Of a stretch of 64,000 bases of DNA, positions 1-11,800 are shown piece after piece. How positions within the stretch are numbered: position 1 is the first letter of the stretch; every line of letters begins with the position of its first letter. The notes beneath the pieces are model-generated. The model saw only the letters and a program-made list of their open reading frames with translations. It made no database searches and was not told where the DNA came from. The stretch is from Aplysia californica (taxonomy: Eukaryota; Mollusca; Gastropoda; Aplysiida; Aplysiidae), in NCBI RefSeq assembly GCF_000002075.1, contig NW_004797325.1, positions 1,319,190-1,383,189 of the forward strand. Direction: 5' to 3'. A program made the position numbers and the translations under genes.

Positions 1-52
<52 letters not shown>
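1..52. repeat. (TAG)n microsatellite
   Basis: The window opens in a near-perfect TAG trinucleotide repeat. Confidence 0.97.
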
Positions 53-53
<1 letters not shown>

Positions 54-689
54 ATGTCATCTTTCCCGCCACCATGGCCTACTTTATCACTATTATTACC
101 ATACTACTATATACCATCACCCTCGATAACGATTTTTTAACCACCATCACCATCAAAGGCAATATGAGCAGTGCAGACTACCAAGGCCCTATGTCCCCTT
201 TAAAAAAGTCAAGATTGGTTGGGGGTGGGGAGGGATCTATTGCTCTCAAAATGGAAGGCGGGGTCTAATATTAGTCTTTATAATTTCTTTTCGTTATTGT
301 TCATCTCACTAAAGCCATTTGTTAAAAACGCCCAAAACTCCAACATTATTTCTTGGTATTGATAGACTTAAAAGTACAGATTTAATCAAACTTGTTGGCT
401 TCAATGCACTAAAAATCCAACGGTATTGTATTTAATGTTGTAGATCGTAGTTACTGACAGATGAAGGTGGATAAAACAATGAAATATGTTTAGCTATTTT
501 AGTTGCCTTTTTCACATGCTAATATAATAGTCGAATGCAGATGTGTATCTATCCCAAGCTCTTATAACTAAAAATGTTTTTCCTGTTTTAATTATATCCG
601 TAGATTCATGCCCCAAATTCTTTGGTCTATATTTAACCTTTTCCTTTTTTAATTAATGTATTTCCCAATACACTAGATCATTCCATAAC
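53..689. other. AT-rich sequence, no feature seen
   Basis: I see no gene or recognisable repeat here. The 64-residue frame at 74-268 is low-complexity and not supported. Confidence 0.5.
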
Positions 690-880
690 TGTCACAAAAC
701 TGGTGTTGTGGTTCGGCTTTTCACCACAGGGCACTGAGGACGTGAGTTTGAGTCTTATTCAGTCTTATTCAGTATAAAATAATTCTCATGCGATGCTGTA
801 TCCCGCCTAGCCTGCAACGGCCCTGTCATCTGGGATCAGGCTCCCCGCCTCCAAAGTTATCTAAAGTGTCAGTGGGGGAA
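690..880 (+). mobile_element. Possible tRNA-derived SINE
   Basis: A box-A-like TGGTGTTGTGG at 701-711 and a box-B-like GAGTTTGAGTC at 744-754 are spaced as in a tRNA promoter. The remainder has no recognised match, so the right end is a guess. Confidence 0.35.
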
Positions 881-1163
881 AAGGGGAGGGTGGGGGGTAG
901 TTTTCCATCATGACTATTTCTTAGTTTCTTCGTAACTTATGAAGCAGAAACTTGCTACTGGAGCGGCTGCTTACTTCAATTTACGTTTCCATCGCCTTCT
1001 AACCTTCCATCTTTATTGCAGCACCATACACTTTCTGTTCTCATTAGTTCTCAAACGATATCTAAGGAGCACTTGCCTTTTCTTACCAGTCAGTTAAGTT
1101 ATACATGTATTTAGCAAACATGCAATAAGTTTAATGTCCGTCTTATGTCTGATCAAATAGGAC

Positions 1164-1180
1164 GGGGGGGGGGGGGGGGG
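1164..1180. repeat. G17 homopolymer
   Basis: A run of 17 G, followed by a short near-duplication of TTACAGATAT...CAGGCGCATCGA (about 1181-1230). Confidence 0.95.
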
Positions 1181-1393
1181 TTACAGATATACAGGCGCAT
1201 CGAATTTACAGATATTACAGGCGCATCGATACAATTTAGATTATTAAGGAGGCCTGCTACGTCCACTCCCTGGTACGGCCAATATTCTGGGATCATGCAA
1301 TGACATGGTATACCGCCTAAGCCTTCAGCACACCAGCAGGCATACGGTGACACTCGAAAAAAAAAAGATATACAAAGGGGTCTATACCCACTA

Positions 1394-1448
1394 GGACACC
1401 GAACCCAATTTCCTCAGTGTACAACAGCGAAGAGCCTAACCATTACAC
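1394..1448 (-). mobile_element. tRNA-like SINE head
   Basis: On the minus strand a GTGTAATGGTTAGGCTC segment (box A region) is followed by GGGTTCGGTGTCC (box B). The spacing fits a tRNA-derived pol III promoter. It does not fold into a full tRNA by eye, so it is called a SINE head. Confidence 0.45.
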
Positions 1449-2344
1449 ACAAGGACCTTACAACAAACATACGCCGGTGGCCATGAGTGTTGAAAGAATT
1501 ATAGTTTTTTAATCTCTTCATTATATTTAACCCTTGGGCTCCCAATTAGTCAGATCGTGTGTCTTGGGGTGCAAACAAACGTACCTGCTTTGCATTTTGT
1601 TGAAGTTTTAATTAAGTCCCACTGGACTTACGATAATGTAATGTCACTTTTGAGTCCTTAAAATTACACTTTTCGTTTCAAGTAAGTTAACTAATTAAGT
1701 AGCCTAGGCCTACTACCTAAGATTCTTTAGTCGATGGTTTCTACAGATTTTTAAAAGCTTACAGCTCAGGCAATATCGCTTTTAAAAGCAAGTCTATCAT
1801 TTTGTTTCCTAATCGCAAAAGTATGCTTATTGAACGTATGTTTAGGGAACCTTTAGAGCACAAAATGTGTTCATTACAAAAATATTCTTTGTAAGAAATT
1901 TTACCACTAAAAAGTGTCATTAGCAAGCTGTGGTGTAGCCCATACTATGTGTCCCTGCCGGTCAATATCATCATATGAAGGAAATTTCAAAATTGAGTTA
2001 ACATTATTTTCTAAAACTATCACATTTTCCCTACAATTTAAAACAAGAAAGAAGTAAATATGACAATATTTGACAAAAATACAGAACTTTTAATTGTGCG
2101 AGGTGAGGAAACACGAAATGGAGAAAATGGCCTCCGAAGTTGAGCAACACGTTTCCATAGCAATGGGAGTCTTAGAATTGAGATAGAGACTTAAAATTTA
2201 GCAGTTGTCTTGGCTATGCGACTACAAGCTAACATACAAAAGTAGAAAACTATTCATTTACAGAGCAAAAACCTTATGGACCAAACAAATTTTTAACGAG
2301 AATGGACTTCACGTCAAATGCAACAAAGTATTAGCATTATACTA
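1449..2344. other. No feature seen
   Basis: AT-rich sequence without a supported gene. A TTAACCCTTGGG at about 1529 resembles a piggyBac-type terminus, but no partner end was found. Confidence 0.4.
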
Positions 2345-3308
2345 TAGGTACCAGATACTAAATTTTCAAAGTAGCTGTATGCCAAATTCATATGAAAGGC
2401 CTAAGTCTCCTGAGACGTTTGGTACCAAACTTTTACCTGTCAGTCAATGTTTTTAGAGAATGGCAGCTGTTTCAATTTAACATAATAATAAGATATTGCT
2501 GAAGTCGTTAACTGGTTGCAACCCCATGTGTGGCAGATAATAAAAGAGTACCAAGAGCACCAAACATCTCTACATTAAAAGGGTACAATCACGATAACAT
2601 CAAAATGAAGCCTAATATTTCTCAAGATTGTGAGATCATTAAAACACAATGATCTGTCGTTATTTCAATAAAAACACCGAGCGTTGTCTCTGCCGGCATC
2701 GCACCAGCATTTGCAAGCGAGCGAGCCGGCTCAATACTGTAGTATACTGAGTGTTCCCGGTAGTTTCTCAGAAGGACTCATGCAAAATAATTCCAAGCCG
2801 ATGACTTTATTCTAATTTTTTTAAAAGAACTGTTCTTTCTATTGGTACCTTTTTTAGCCGGTATTTTACACATTTCGTGTTTAAAATGATCTTTGAAAAC
2901 TTAGATTTTTTTTTCTTCAAGGTTTTCTGTCTAAACGCCAAAGGCAAAAAGTAATAACCACGGGAAACCACGCTCAAAGCTGTATAGTTCTCCGCCGATA
3001 AAAAGACGGTATTAAATCATCAATCTTTCTGCAAAGGATTCGAAAGCATGGGTGTCAATTTTGAACCGGGGGACCTTGCAACCGCGAGGGGCTTCCCTTT
3101 CCACGGCAATTCTCCAGCTCCAAATACCCGGATATACAAACAACTTACACTATTATAACGAAGAAAATCTGAACTTTTTCAAAATGTTCAGCATTTGGTG
3201 TTTTATAGCAAAAGAGCAGAGAAACAGAGATCTGAATTACCCCTATTTCACCGAAACCACGCGTTCAGAAGGCCACGAGTCGGCTTACGTGCCGTGTATA
3301 CGCTACCT
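2345..3308. repeat. Repeat R1, copy A (about 964 bp)
   Basis: This copy aligns along its whole length with the two halves of R1 copy B (42880-43466 and 46161-46576). Shared blocks include GTAGCTGTATGCCAAAT, GAGTACCAAG and AAAAGACGGTATT. The ends look weakly inverted (TAGGTACC at left, GCTACCT at right), which suggests a non-autonomous DNA element. No coding capacity is seen. Copy A lacks the piggyBac insertion that splits copy B. Confidence 0.7.
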
Positions 3309-3348
3309 GATTATTCGTTTGCAGTAGCACCATAAACACAAGAGAGAG

Positions 3349-3349
<1 letters not shown>

Positions 3350-3425
<76 letters not shown>

Positions 3426-3448
3426 GAACACACACACACACACACATA
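3350..3448. repeat. (CA)n microsatellite
   Basis: A long CA tract with one CTCGAA interruption near 3422. Reading frames across it are artefacts. Confidence 0.97.
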
Positions 3449-4445
3449 CATACAAACACACCAACACATACGCACACATGCACATAGACCACCTCGGTGG
3501 CCTCTTGGTAAGGAGCAGTCCGCTCTGAGAAGTCTAAAGGAAGGTTAATTAATCTTTTAAAAGCTCTAAAACACAATAAAAACGAATTGTTTAATAAATC
3601 AATCCAAGTGTAAAACTGAAGGATCAACAGACGATAGCAGCTAGCAGGGCATGCCCACACAGTCAGCTGTTTACGGAAACAAGCTTGGTAAGTGAGCTAG
3701 AAGTTACCGTTGTTACTCCGTTTTACCAATCAGAGTTGTTTACATTTCAGACCGTTCATGCTCGAAAAGGGGTCAAAATCTAAAAGTAGTTGGAAATGAA
3801 GAACGTTAGAGCAAAGATTTTCCACCAATGGAGAATCTTTGGTTGAAGCAAAGGTGGCCATGAGGCATTGATCCTAAAAATAATCTCACAACTACACACT
3901 AGCAAGGCCCAAATTCCTTTATCTCGTTACCCAAGCTCACAACAAACCACACACACCTCCAAAATAAATCAAAATAAAATATTTATAGTCGATTATAGTT
4001 GTTTATTTTTATCTTGAATGAAGCAGAAGACATCAAACTTTCAATATACAGTGTATCCAAAAAACAAACATTTAATGGAAAGTCACTTTTTTGCCTTTCG
4101 AGCCTCGTAGCTGATAGTAGCACAGTGCGTTTTACGACTGATATAGAGCGGAGCAGACATATGTATGCGTATGCAAAATGTGTGCGAGAAGCGGGAAGTG
4201 CTGTGAACCATCACATTTTCCGCGTGATGGAGATTTACAGTATTTTATATAAATTTATGAAGAAAAGTTTTTTTAATCGGGCCTAAATTGTTGTTGAAAA
4301 ATATGATTAAGTTAAGACAAACTGATGCAAAATGCTGTGCAAAGTATGGGTGACCTTGGTTCACCCGATAAAGAGATATTTGAAGATAAGATGCGCCACG
4401 AATTTCTGACCGCACTGTAATATGTTTGGCAACAAGTTGCGCAAC

Positions 4446-4446
<1 letters not shown>
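3449..4446. other. No feature seen
   Basis: Mixed AT-rich sequence. No gene, RNA or recognised repeat could be supported. Confidence 0.4.

Positions 4447-4534
<88 letters not shown>
4447..4534. repeat. (GA)n microsatellite
   Basis: An uninterrupted AG dinucleotide tract of about 86 bp. Confidence 0.97.
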
Positions 4535-4536
<2 letters not shown>

Positions 4537-5003
4537 CGTTAAAATTCTATGAGAGAACGCTTCAGGCTAAAAGAGATAAATCTAGGCCTACATATAACGT
4601 AATTATTGTCCCCATGTCGAAATATTAAAATTACGCCATGCATAAATGCTACTGTTATCTCCCTTTATCTTGCTCATCTAGGTAATCATGTCGTTGGAGA
4701 ATATTGAGTGGAACTCTTCTTTGGGTTGAAATTAGAATCTATCGTCGTCGGCGAAGAGAAGAGCACTGAGCCTGTAAAATGTCTTGTAATGTTTTGGAAA
4801 TGAATAGTTCTAGCCTACGCTTCGTTTTTTTTGTGTTGAATGGAAATCACTGTCATAAATTTTAATGTTTCCTGTTGCTTTTATCCACTGCTTTACTGAA
4901 GTGCATTCTAGATCGAGATCGAGATAGCCCTTCCTTCTGTTGGGAGAACCGGTGAGCAAAGTAGATCTTCTAACTTCTTGTTTCGTTGAAGTTGAGTCGT
5001 GAA

Positions 5004-5005
<2 letters not shown>

Positions 5006-5071
<66 letters not shown>
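5006..5071. repeat. (CT)n microsatellite
   Basis: A CT tract with one A substitution near 5058, complementary in sequence to the (GA)n tract 500 bp upstream. Confidence 0.96.
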
Positions 5072-5165
5072 GTTAGTAGATCTAGAATCTAGATTAGATC
5101 TAGATCTAACTGCAACTGTCTTTCATGATGATGATCAATGGCCGCACCTCTATTCTATTCTCACT

Positions 5166-5211
5166 ACGGGTGAGAATAGCGCAGGCGAGTCTTTTGGCTA
5201 TTCTTACCCGG
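5166..5211. repeat. Hairpin, 14-bp stem
   Basis: CGGGTGAGAATAGC (5167-5180) faces GCTATTCTTACCCG (5197-5210) across a 16-nt loop, with one mismatch. The same stem sequence recurs at 5801. Confidence 0.75.
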
Positions 5212-5387
5212 TGGGTGTTCACCGTTATAGTATAGCCTAGGCCAACCAGTAAGCGTTCACCCTGAACCACAGAATTACTCTCTCTCTTTAGCTATCTCTG
5301 TCTTATAAAACGTTCTATTACTACTGTTAGTGTTAGCCTAAAAGCGTGCAATTTTGTCTGTGGGCAGTGGAGAGAGAGAAAGAGAGA

Positions 5388-5775
5388 GAGGAGTAGCCCA
5401 AGAACTTCCTGTCAAAACAAAATGGCGACCCGCGTAGTTCAGCTCGATTCGGAAAGTTAAACAGCCGTAGCATCTTTGTAGACGACCAAATTAATTTACT
5501 TTTGTGTTTTAACATCATTTTAAAACTTTGTTTTGGTTAATTTGATCGTCCGCACCGATAGACAGTATTCAGAGAGAGAGAGGGGAGGAGTAGATCTTGC
5601 GAGAACTTCCAGGCAAAACAAAATGGTGACCCGCGTAGTTCGGCTCGATTCGAAAAGTGAAATAGCCATAGCATCTTTGAAGACGATCAAATTAGCTTAC
5701 TTTTGTGCTATAACGTAATTTTTTCTTGGCTTTTATCAATTTGATCATCCACACCGATAGAAAGTATTCCGAAAT
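5388..5775. repeat. Tandem duplication, two units of about 196 bp
   Basis: Units 5388-5583 and 5584-5775 share GAGGAGTAG, AACAAAATGG, GACCCGCGTAGTTC, GCTCGATTCG, GCATCTTTG and CACCGATAGA in the same order. A short GA tract starts each unit. Confidence 0.8.
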
Positions 5776-5800
5776 GAGGAAAAACAGGTCTTGTTTCACA

Positions 5801-5838
5801 CCGGGTGAGAATAGCCTACGCTGGCAAGTCTCACCCGG
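5801..5838. repeat. Hairpin, perfect 10-bp stem
   Basis: CCGGGTGAGA (5801-5810) pairs perfectly with TCTCACCCGG (5829-5838). The stem core matches the hairpin at 5166-5211. Confidence 0.7.
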
Positions 5839-5839
5839 A

Positions 5840-7330
5840 GTGAGAGGTAGATCCTATTTCTATTCTCACACTTCCATGATCAATACAGAAACGGACATTT
5901 AGATTTACTTAGAATCTTGAAACTCGCACACCTGACAAATCTTTACAAGTCATTGAATTTGAAATTACGAAGTGACTATTGACACTATTGTCACTATAGT
6001 TGAACCTGTGTAAGACGGCGGCCCATTGTCAAGGAGAAAAGTGGCCGTCTTAGGCAGGACTGATCGAGATGAAGAAAACAAACCATTCCTTTCTCAAACT
6101 TTCTGAGGTCCCAACCGAAGTTCGTGCTTTTTCGGTAGTTCCCACCCCTCTTATTTGAGCCTAGATCTACATCTAGATCTATATGTTTGATGTGCGGCGA
6201 CCTAACAACTGAAAAACATCAAATTTTTATGGTAAAATCAGGGGGGCATGCCCCCTGAAACCACCACCTTATTTTTATTAGTCCTGACACACTACTCTTG
6301 GGGCCAAAACCCACGAATAACAATTGCGGGGTGGGAACTACCGAAGAAGCGCCCCGAAGTTAGCCACATGCATTGTTGTTGTTGTTTTCGTTGGGGTTTT
6401 TTTTTTGTTGTTGCTGCTTTTGTGCAAGGGTGTCAATTTAAAAACTAGATCTAAATGTGTCACCCGAGGAGGACCGAGTGTTATTGTAAAACAAACACAT
6501 TGGTCGCCACCACTCGGAGAAAGAGCGACACTTCTGTCACAAGTTCATGTTGACATCCATTGTTACTTTGTTACAGACCACTCATCTCACTTACAAACGA
6601 TTTGTGTGTATGATTTCTTGGCTGGGCTTATGGGTTATGAGGGATCACAAGCTTTCCTCACCAGCAGCTGAAAATTTGTTACATAAACCTATTGGTCAAC
6701 AGCAGGAGGGGCAAAAACAACATGATCGGTTGGAGGGACTAGGCTACCCCTTACATCAACGATAGGTGATTGGATTATGACGGCTCGCCCACAACGCCAC
6801 GGGCCAATGCACAATTTATGACTGTGGAGTCTCTACGGTGGCTGTCTAAGACCTAGGTGTTATTGCTTGGTGTGATAGGGGTTGTGTGCTATAATATGAT
6901 CAGTGCTTCCACTCTTCCGTATTTCTACGGAAATCTGTACTTTCTGCCATTTCCGTACTTGTTCCTCCTTCATTATCAGCTCCCTCCGTAAAAAGCTGCA
7001 ACAGCGTGGGACTACCGAAATTCCGTAGCAAAAGATCCGTACTCGCCTTCGTATCATCTAGTACTAGTAGTTACGGATATTTACGGTAATTCTTTCGGCA
7101 ATAAGTTAATGTTATAGAAACCTGCCCGATTGCGCATTTCCTGCAATCGGCCATTCCGCTATACCACAATATGCATGCATTGCGGGTTGGTCGGCAGTAC
7201 ATTCTTGTGAGGAAAAACAGAGCCTCCAATGACAAAGCTGATATTTGCAAGTCGCTCACTGTTCTCATTTGTTTGTCCCAAGCCATGTTGTCCCATAATT
7301 TTTGTTTGCAATGATAGTATCATTTTACAT
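5840..7330. other. No gene seen
   Basis: Contains an inverted AAGACGGC/GCCGTCTT pair at about 6012-6051 and T/GT-rich low complexity near 6370-6420. No supported coding sequence; short open frames here lack any recognisable domain. Confidence 0.4.
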
Positions 7331-7510
7331 GGTAGGTGGTTGGCGGGTGCTGTGGTGTGGTTTGCTTCTTCTTTCCTATCAAACATCTATCGTCCTTATC
7401 TCCCCTTCTTCTTTTTTATGTTTGTTACTCTCTTGTAACACCTCTAATCTTCTGGTGCTCATATGACTTTATATGCAGTTGCAAGCGCCGTAAAACGTCT
7501 ACTAAAAAAC
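7331..7510 (+). mobile_element. SINE-A copy
   Basis: The head GGTGGTTGGCGGGTGC is followed by a pyrimidine-rich middle (TTTCCTATCAAACATC) and a tail carrying GCTCATATGAC and TTGCAAGCGCCGTAAAAC. The same order recurs at eight other sites in the window, which defines the family by direct comparison. Confidence 0.85.
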
Positions 7511-8690
7511 ATTTTTCCTATTTGTATTCAACATTACATCTGGCACAAATCAAAAGTTTATGAGGTATAATAAAATTTGATGTTTTTTAATAGTTCTATA
7601 TTTTGCCTCATTTTTGATAATTTTGTGGTTCACTTAATTTGTTTAAAGGGGAGGAAGGGTGGGGGTGGGGGGGTTGGTTCCAGGTGGGGACTTGACTCAG
7701 CATCATGCCGGGCTATAGTGCTGTGCTCCAATTCTCTATAATGGGGAGTTCTTGAACTTAGGTTGTTTTCACTTTAGGAGTTTTAAAGGCTTAGCCTTAT
7801 AAATCAAATGGGCATTCAAATGTCCTTTCTTAAATGACAATACAGTATTGGAAGGAGCATTAAATCCATAACATGATACCATGGAATATTGAGAGAAGAA
7901 TGCGTTTTCTTTGTTTTGCCTGGATCTGAAATCATTTTACAAAAATTTTTCATTCTGAACTGACAAGTTTCTGTTTGCATATAAATAAATGTTTATTGGT
8001 ATGGTAGTGTTGCTTTTTATATGTCATAATGGACAAGGAGTTCCAGTTGTAAAGTTTGTTTCTTGCTTAAAAAGTACTAAGTGGTACAGAAGTGATTAAT
8101 TTTAAACTGAGCCAGAGCATGATTGCTTTATTTAACTTTTGACAGAAAGAAGTGTATTTTATTAGCATAATGGGCCTCTATGAAACTTCCAAGCCTTTGT
8201 CATATATCTTTTAAAGTCACCAGCTCTCATATTTTCCTGGTTTCAAAGTTATATGAGGTTGAGAAGAAAACCTGCAATTATCCGCTGATCATTTCATCAT
8301 AAACCAGACCAGGCACTATAAATAACTTAAGTACCTGGGTGCTTACAGGCCCTTCAAGTTTACAGCTGAAAGAGTCATGGTTTATTAACTGTAATTGTAG
8401 TGAGAACTAAACTGACTAAAAACAAAACACAAAAAAGCTGGAGGGGTTTTTTTAAATTAATTTTTGGGGATTTTTTTATTCACGAAGAATAAATTCTACG
8501 TCTTTTTTAATGTTTCCCAGCAACCCACTGTTGATATTCCAGGGACTGATTCAATCTCAAAATTAGTTCAAACATTCATGGCTATTTGTGTGGGATTAAG
8601 ATAATATAAATAAGTGCATAATTTTAGACAAGTTTTTACTGTAGCTATGATATTGTATTGCTATATGTATCACCTTTTTTCTTTGTGCAG
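7511..8690. other. 5' flank or 5'UTR intron of TNNI3K
   Basis: AT-rich, no exon recognised. The end (about 8670-8690) is a pyrimidine tract and AG acceptor, so at least the 3' part is intron of a spliced 5'UTR. Confidence 0.5.
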
Positions 8691-8814
8691 AGAGATGAAA
8701 CACTGATTTACTGAGACATCAATATATTGTGGCAATGTGATGAGGCAGAGCCCCGTCCATACAGATAAGCGGTAATGGGCAACTATAAGTCCCGGCCCCC
8801 CATCTCCTGTACTG
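8691..8814 (+). CDS. TNNI3K: TNNI3K exon with 5'UTR end (8691-8774) and start codon (coding 8775-8814)
   Basis: A pyrimidine-rich tract ending in GTGCAG precedes 8691, and the donor GTAAGA follows 8814. Coding starts at 8775 with [13 protein letters not shown] and the first base of Asp14. The in-frame TAA at 8766 argues against an earlier start. Because 8691 is a splice acceptor, at least one non-coding 5' exon must lie upstream; I could not place it. Confidence 0.88.
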
Positions 8815-11800
8815 GTAAGACTTTATAGCAGCTCTGAATTTGTATTTAATCTGGTATGTGGTTGATGGTAGGTAGGTGTTCATTGTTCTGTTTACTTCTT
8901 TTCAGTTACATTGATCAAATTCTGTTCAAGGGAAGATGTTCTTTTTTGCAAAGCTAACTTGTCATAAAGTACTGCTCATTAACTTAGTGGATGAGTCAGA
9001 GTTGTAGTTCTAGGTGACTCAGTACAGGTTTGAGATGTGTTAGACAGGCTGTCGAAGTTTAATTCACTCAAATTCAAGAAATATTAATAAATGTAACAAC
9101 AAACAGTTATAATAAATAAGTGTATGTTTTCTATAAGGAGTAGCCTACTAAACAATACTGGTTCACACATAGTTAAATGCTCAGGTTCTGACACAGGCTT
9201 ATATTTATGCAACATTATATTACAAACCAATGTCAATGTGCCAGGATCTGGACAATCAATACTGATCATATCTTATCTTATCTTATCCTATCCTACTTCC
9301 TACAAGATTTGTATGATGTGGTGTTATTTTCACTTGTTCAGATGAGCTCAAGAAGAAGATCAGTGAGAGTTATGCCCTGTTCAGGTCGAAGGTCATTGAG
9401 GAGCTGCGCCCTAAAGAAAGTGACTGGAATGAAGTGCAGCAAGCTGCAGCAAAGTCAGTATTTAGAATAACAGCCAGAAAAATTTGCTTCACTATTGTGA
9501 AGTAAATTTTCCTGCTGTTATGGTATTAGCTACATGATTCATCCTCTTGTCACATTGCAAGACTAAAACTTAATTCCATATGGCTCGACTTTTCTGGGCG
9601 ATCAAGCACATTTTGGAGGGACTAATTTTTATCCTTTGACAGAGACATGTTTGGGGTTTTTTTGTTGTGTGTTTTTTTTTCTCTTTTCTGTTCTCTGATA
9701 CTGGTAGGTCCTACCTCTTTAACTGCCCTTTTTTGTTCTTGTCAGTCTGTCTTACTTTTCCCCCGCACTAAATGACCTTAATTGCTTCTCTTTGCTCAAA
9801 CATTTGAAAAAAAATATTTTTTGTTCTGTTCAGCACGGCAGACCTGTGTCAGTTGGAACAGTTGCTGACAGAAGCAGACTGTCATGAGAAGACGGAAACA
9901 GGCCTTACATTGCTGCATATTGCTTGCATTGCTGGAGGTGAGCAGTTGATATGAGTAGTAAACCGTTAACTCTCATGGGACTATACCTTTGGGCAAAGTA
10001 GTTTTAAGTAAGGTACTGCAGCAGCTAAAGTGTCGAATTGGAATCCACTGGGTAAGGGATCATGGGGAAGGCCACATGGAACCTGGAGAAGAGTTACAGA
10101 CAAAAAATGTAAAGAAGAGTTGAAATACATTAAATATAATCAAGAGTCTGGCCAAGGATTGGGAAAGGTTGAAAGTGTTTATTCCTTGCCTATAGTATGC
10201 CCTGATGCAGGATTAGAAGGGCAGTGATGAGGATGGAAGCCTATTATTTAAATCCAGAAACACTCCTACTCAAGAAAGGCTATGTTGAAAAAGTTCAATG
10301 TTTAAAACATGAAATATTCAATAGGTCGAATATTCGAAATGTCTATTATCCAATTAGTTTCAATGATGTTTGGAAAAGGGCTCAGCACTGTTGCTGCTCA
10401 GCTGTCTGTCAAATATTATTGCAATGAGAAATAATTTGTTTGCTATTTTTTAAACCCCTACCAACCTCCATGTTCATGCATAGTGTTTTTCTTCTTTTTT
10501 TCTGTTCCTTTGTAGCCCCCTGTAGTCAGCTTGAAAGACTGCTGAAGAAAGGAGCCAGTGTGAACATTCTCAGCAAGAACCAGTTCTCTCCCCTCCAGCT
10601 GTCTGTGTACCGGGTAATCTTACATTAACACTTCCAGAGGTCTTCTGTTGTTTTTTTTTGTTGTTGTTTTTTCTGAAAACATCTTTGCTACTCTTAACAG
10701 TTTTAGTTGTTGGAGGCAAACCTTGGGGGAGGGTTTTCTTCAGCTTCATTCTCATTGATGTCAGGTAAATGGTTACTGTTACTAATTTTGCATGTTCCAT
10801 TCTTTGGCTGGAAGCTAAAGACTGTTACCACTGATCCCACATTTGACATAGGTATGCTTTACCCCATGTTTGAACATGCATTAGGAGGCTGGCTTTCCTC
10901 TGCTGGCATGCTCCAGATTCACCTATAAGTAGATCATTTTCTTTGAATTTTTGTCACATTCTAGAAAATATGAATAAATCCCAAAGTTGAGATACCTAAA
11001 CAAGTGGACAAATCTCTTTCCCTATTTTTGCAGTTACCTTGGTTGCTTGTATTGAATCACCATTAGGTCATAACTCTTTTCTATCTCTCTGTCCTACTCT
11101 AAACAATGTCCCTTTTGCACCCAATGCACAGAATTTAGGGGTCATCTCTCTGTCAGTTCAGTTTGTCTTTCTTTCGCCTGACCCTAAAGAACTTTAAGCT
11201 TTCAGGTGTGTCTCTTATCTCAGAACTTGGTCCTCCTCTTGTTTAATAAATTCATCTCTTCATTTCATAAACTAAAGACTTAAGATTTGACATTCTCATA
11301 ATTATTTTCTTATTTAGACAATAATTTTTGGTCTTTATAATATATTTTATACAGTGCCTTTTGTTGTCATGTAAGTTACATGGCATAGCCTTCAGTTCCA
11401 GGTTTCTTCTTCTTCTTTGAGTTCCTCTCCTGGACATCAGGGGTAGTCAACTGCTGGTTCTTCTATCTGCGGCGTAGCTGATTTTTACATGTATGACTGT
11501 TTTTCCAACTTAATAGGGCCCTAGCCTTCAGGCAGTCACATTTCAATTTCATTGGTACTCTTTATGTTATTATTCTGACTAGAATATTTTCAGTTTTGAT
11601 AAGAATTAAATTTTAATATTTTGCACGGATGACGACAAAAGCCTACTCTTATTGATTTTAGGACTTCCATGGGATCTTTAATGTGGGCAACTTGCACAGG
11701 GGACCTCTGAGTTTACCTACCTTATAATCAGGGTGTGTTAAGGAGGAGCCAGGGGGTAGTTGTAGAAAGATTCAGGAATAAAGGAGAGAGGAGCTCAGAG

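Noticed and set aside
1394-1448. Functional tRNA gene on the minus strand
   Set aside because: Box A and B-like sequences exist, but no clean acceptor and anticodon stems could be formed, so it is listed as a SINE head.
3265-3660. 131-residue open frame rich in Val-Cys
   Set aside because: It is the translation of the (CA)n microsatellite and has no domain.
4422-5240. Arg-Glu and Leu-Ser repeat frames
   Set aside because: They are translations of the (GA)n and (CT)n tracts.
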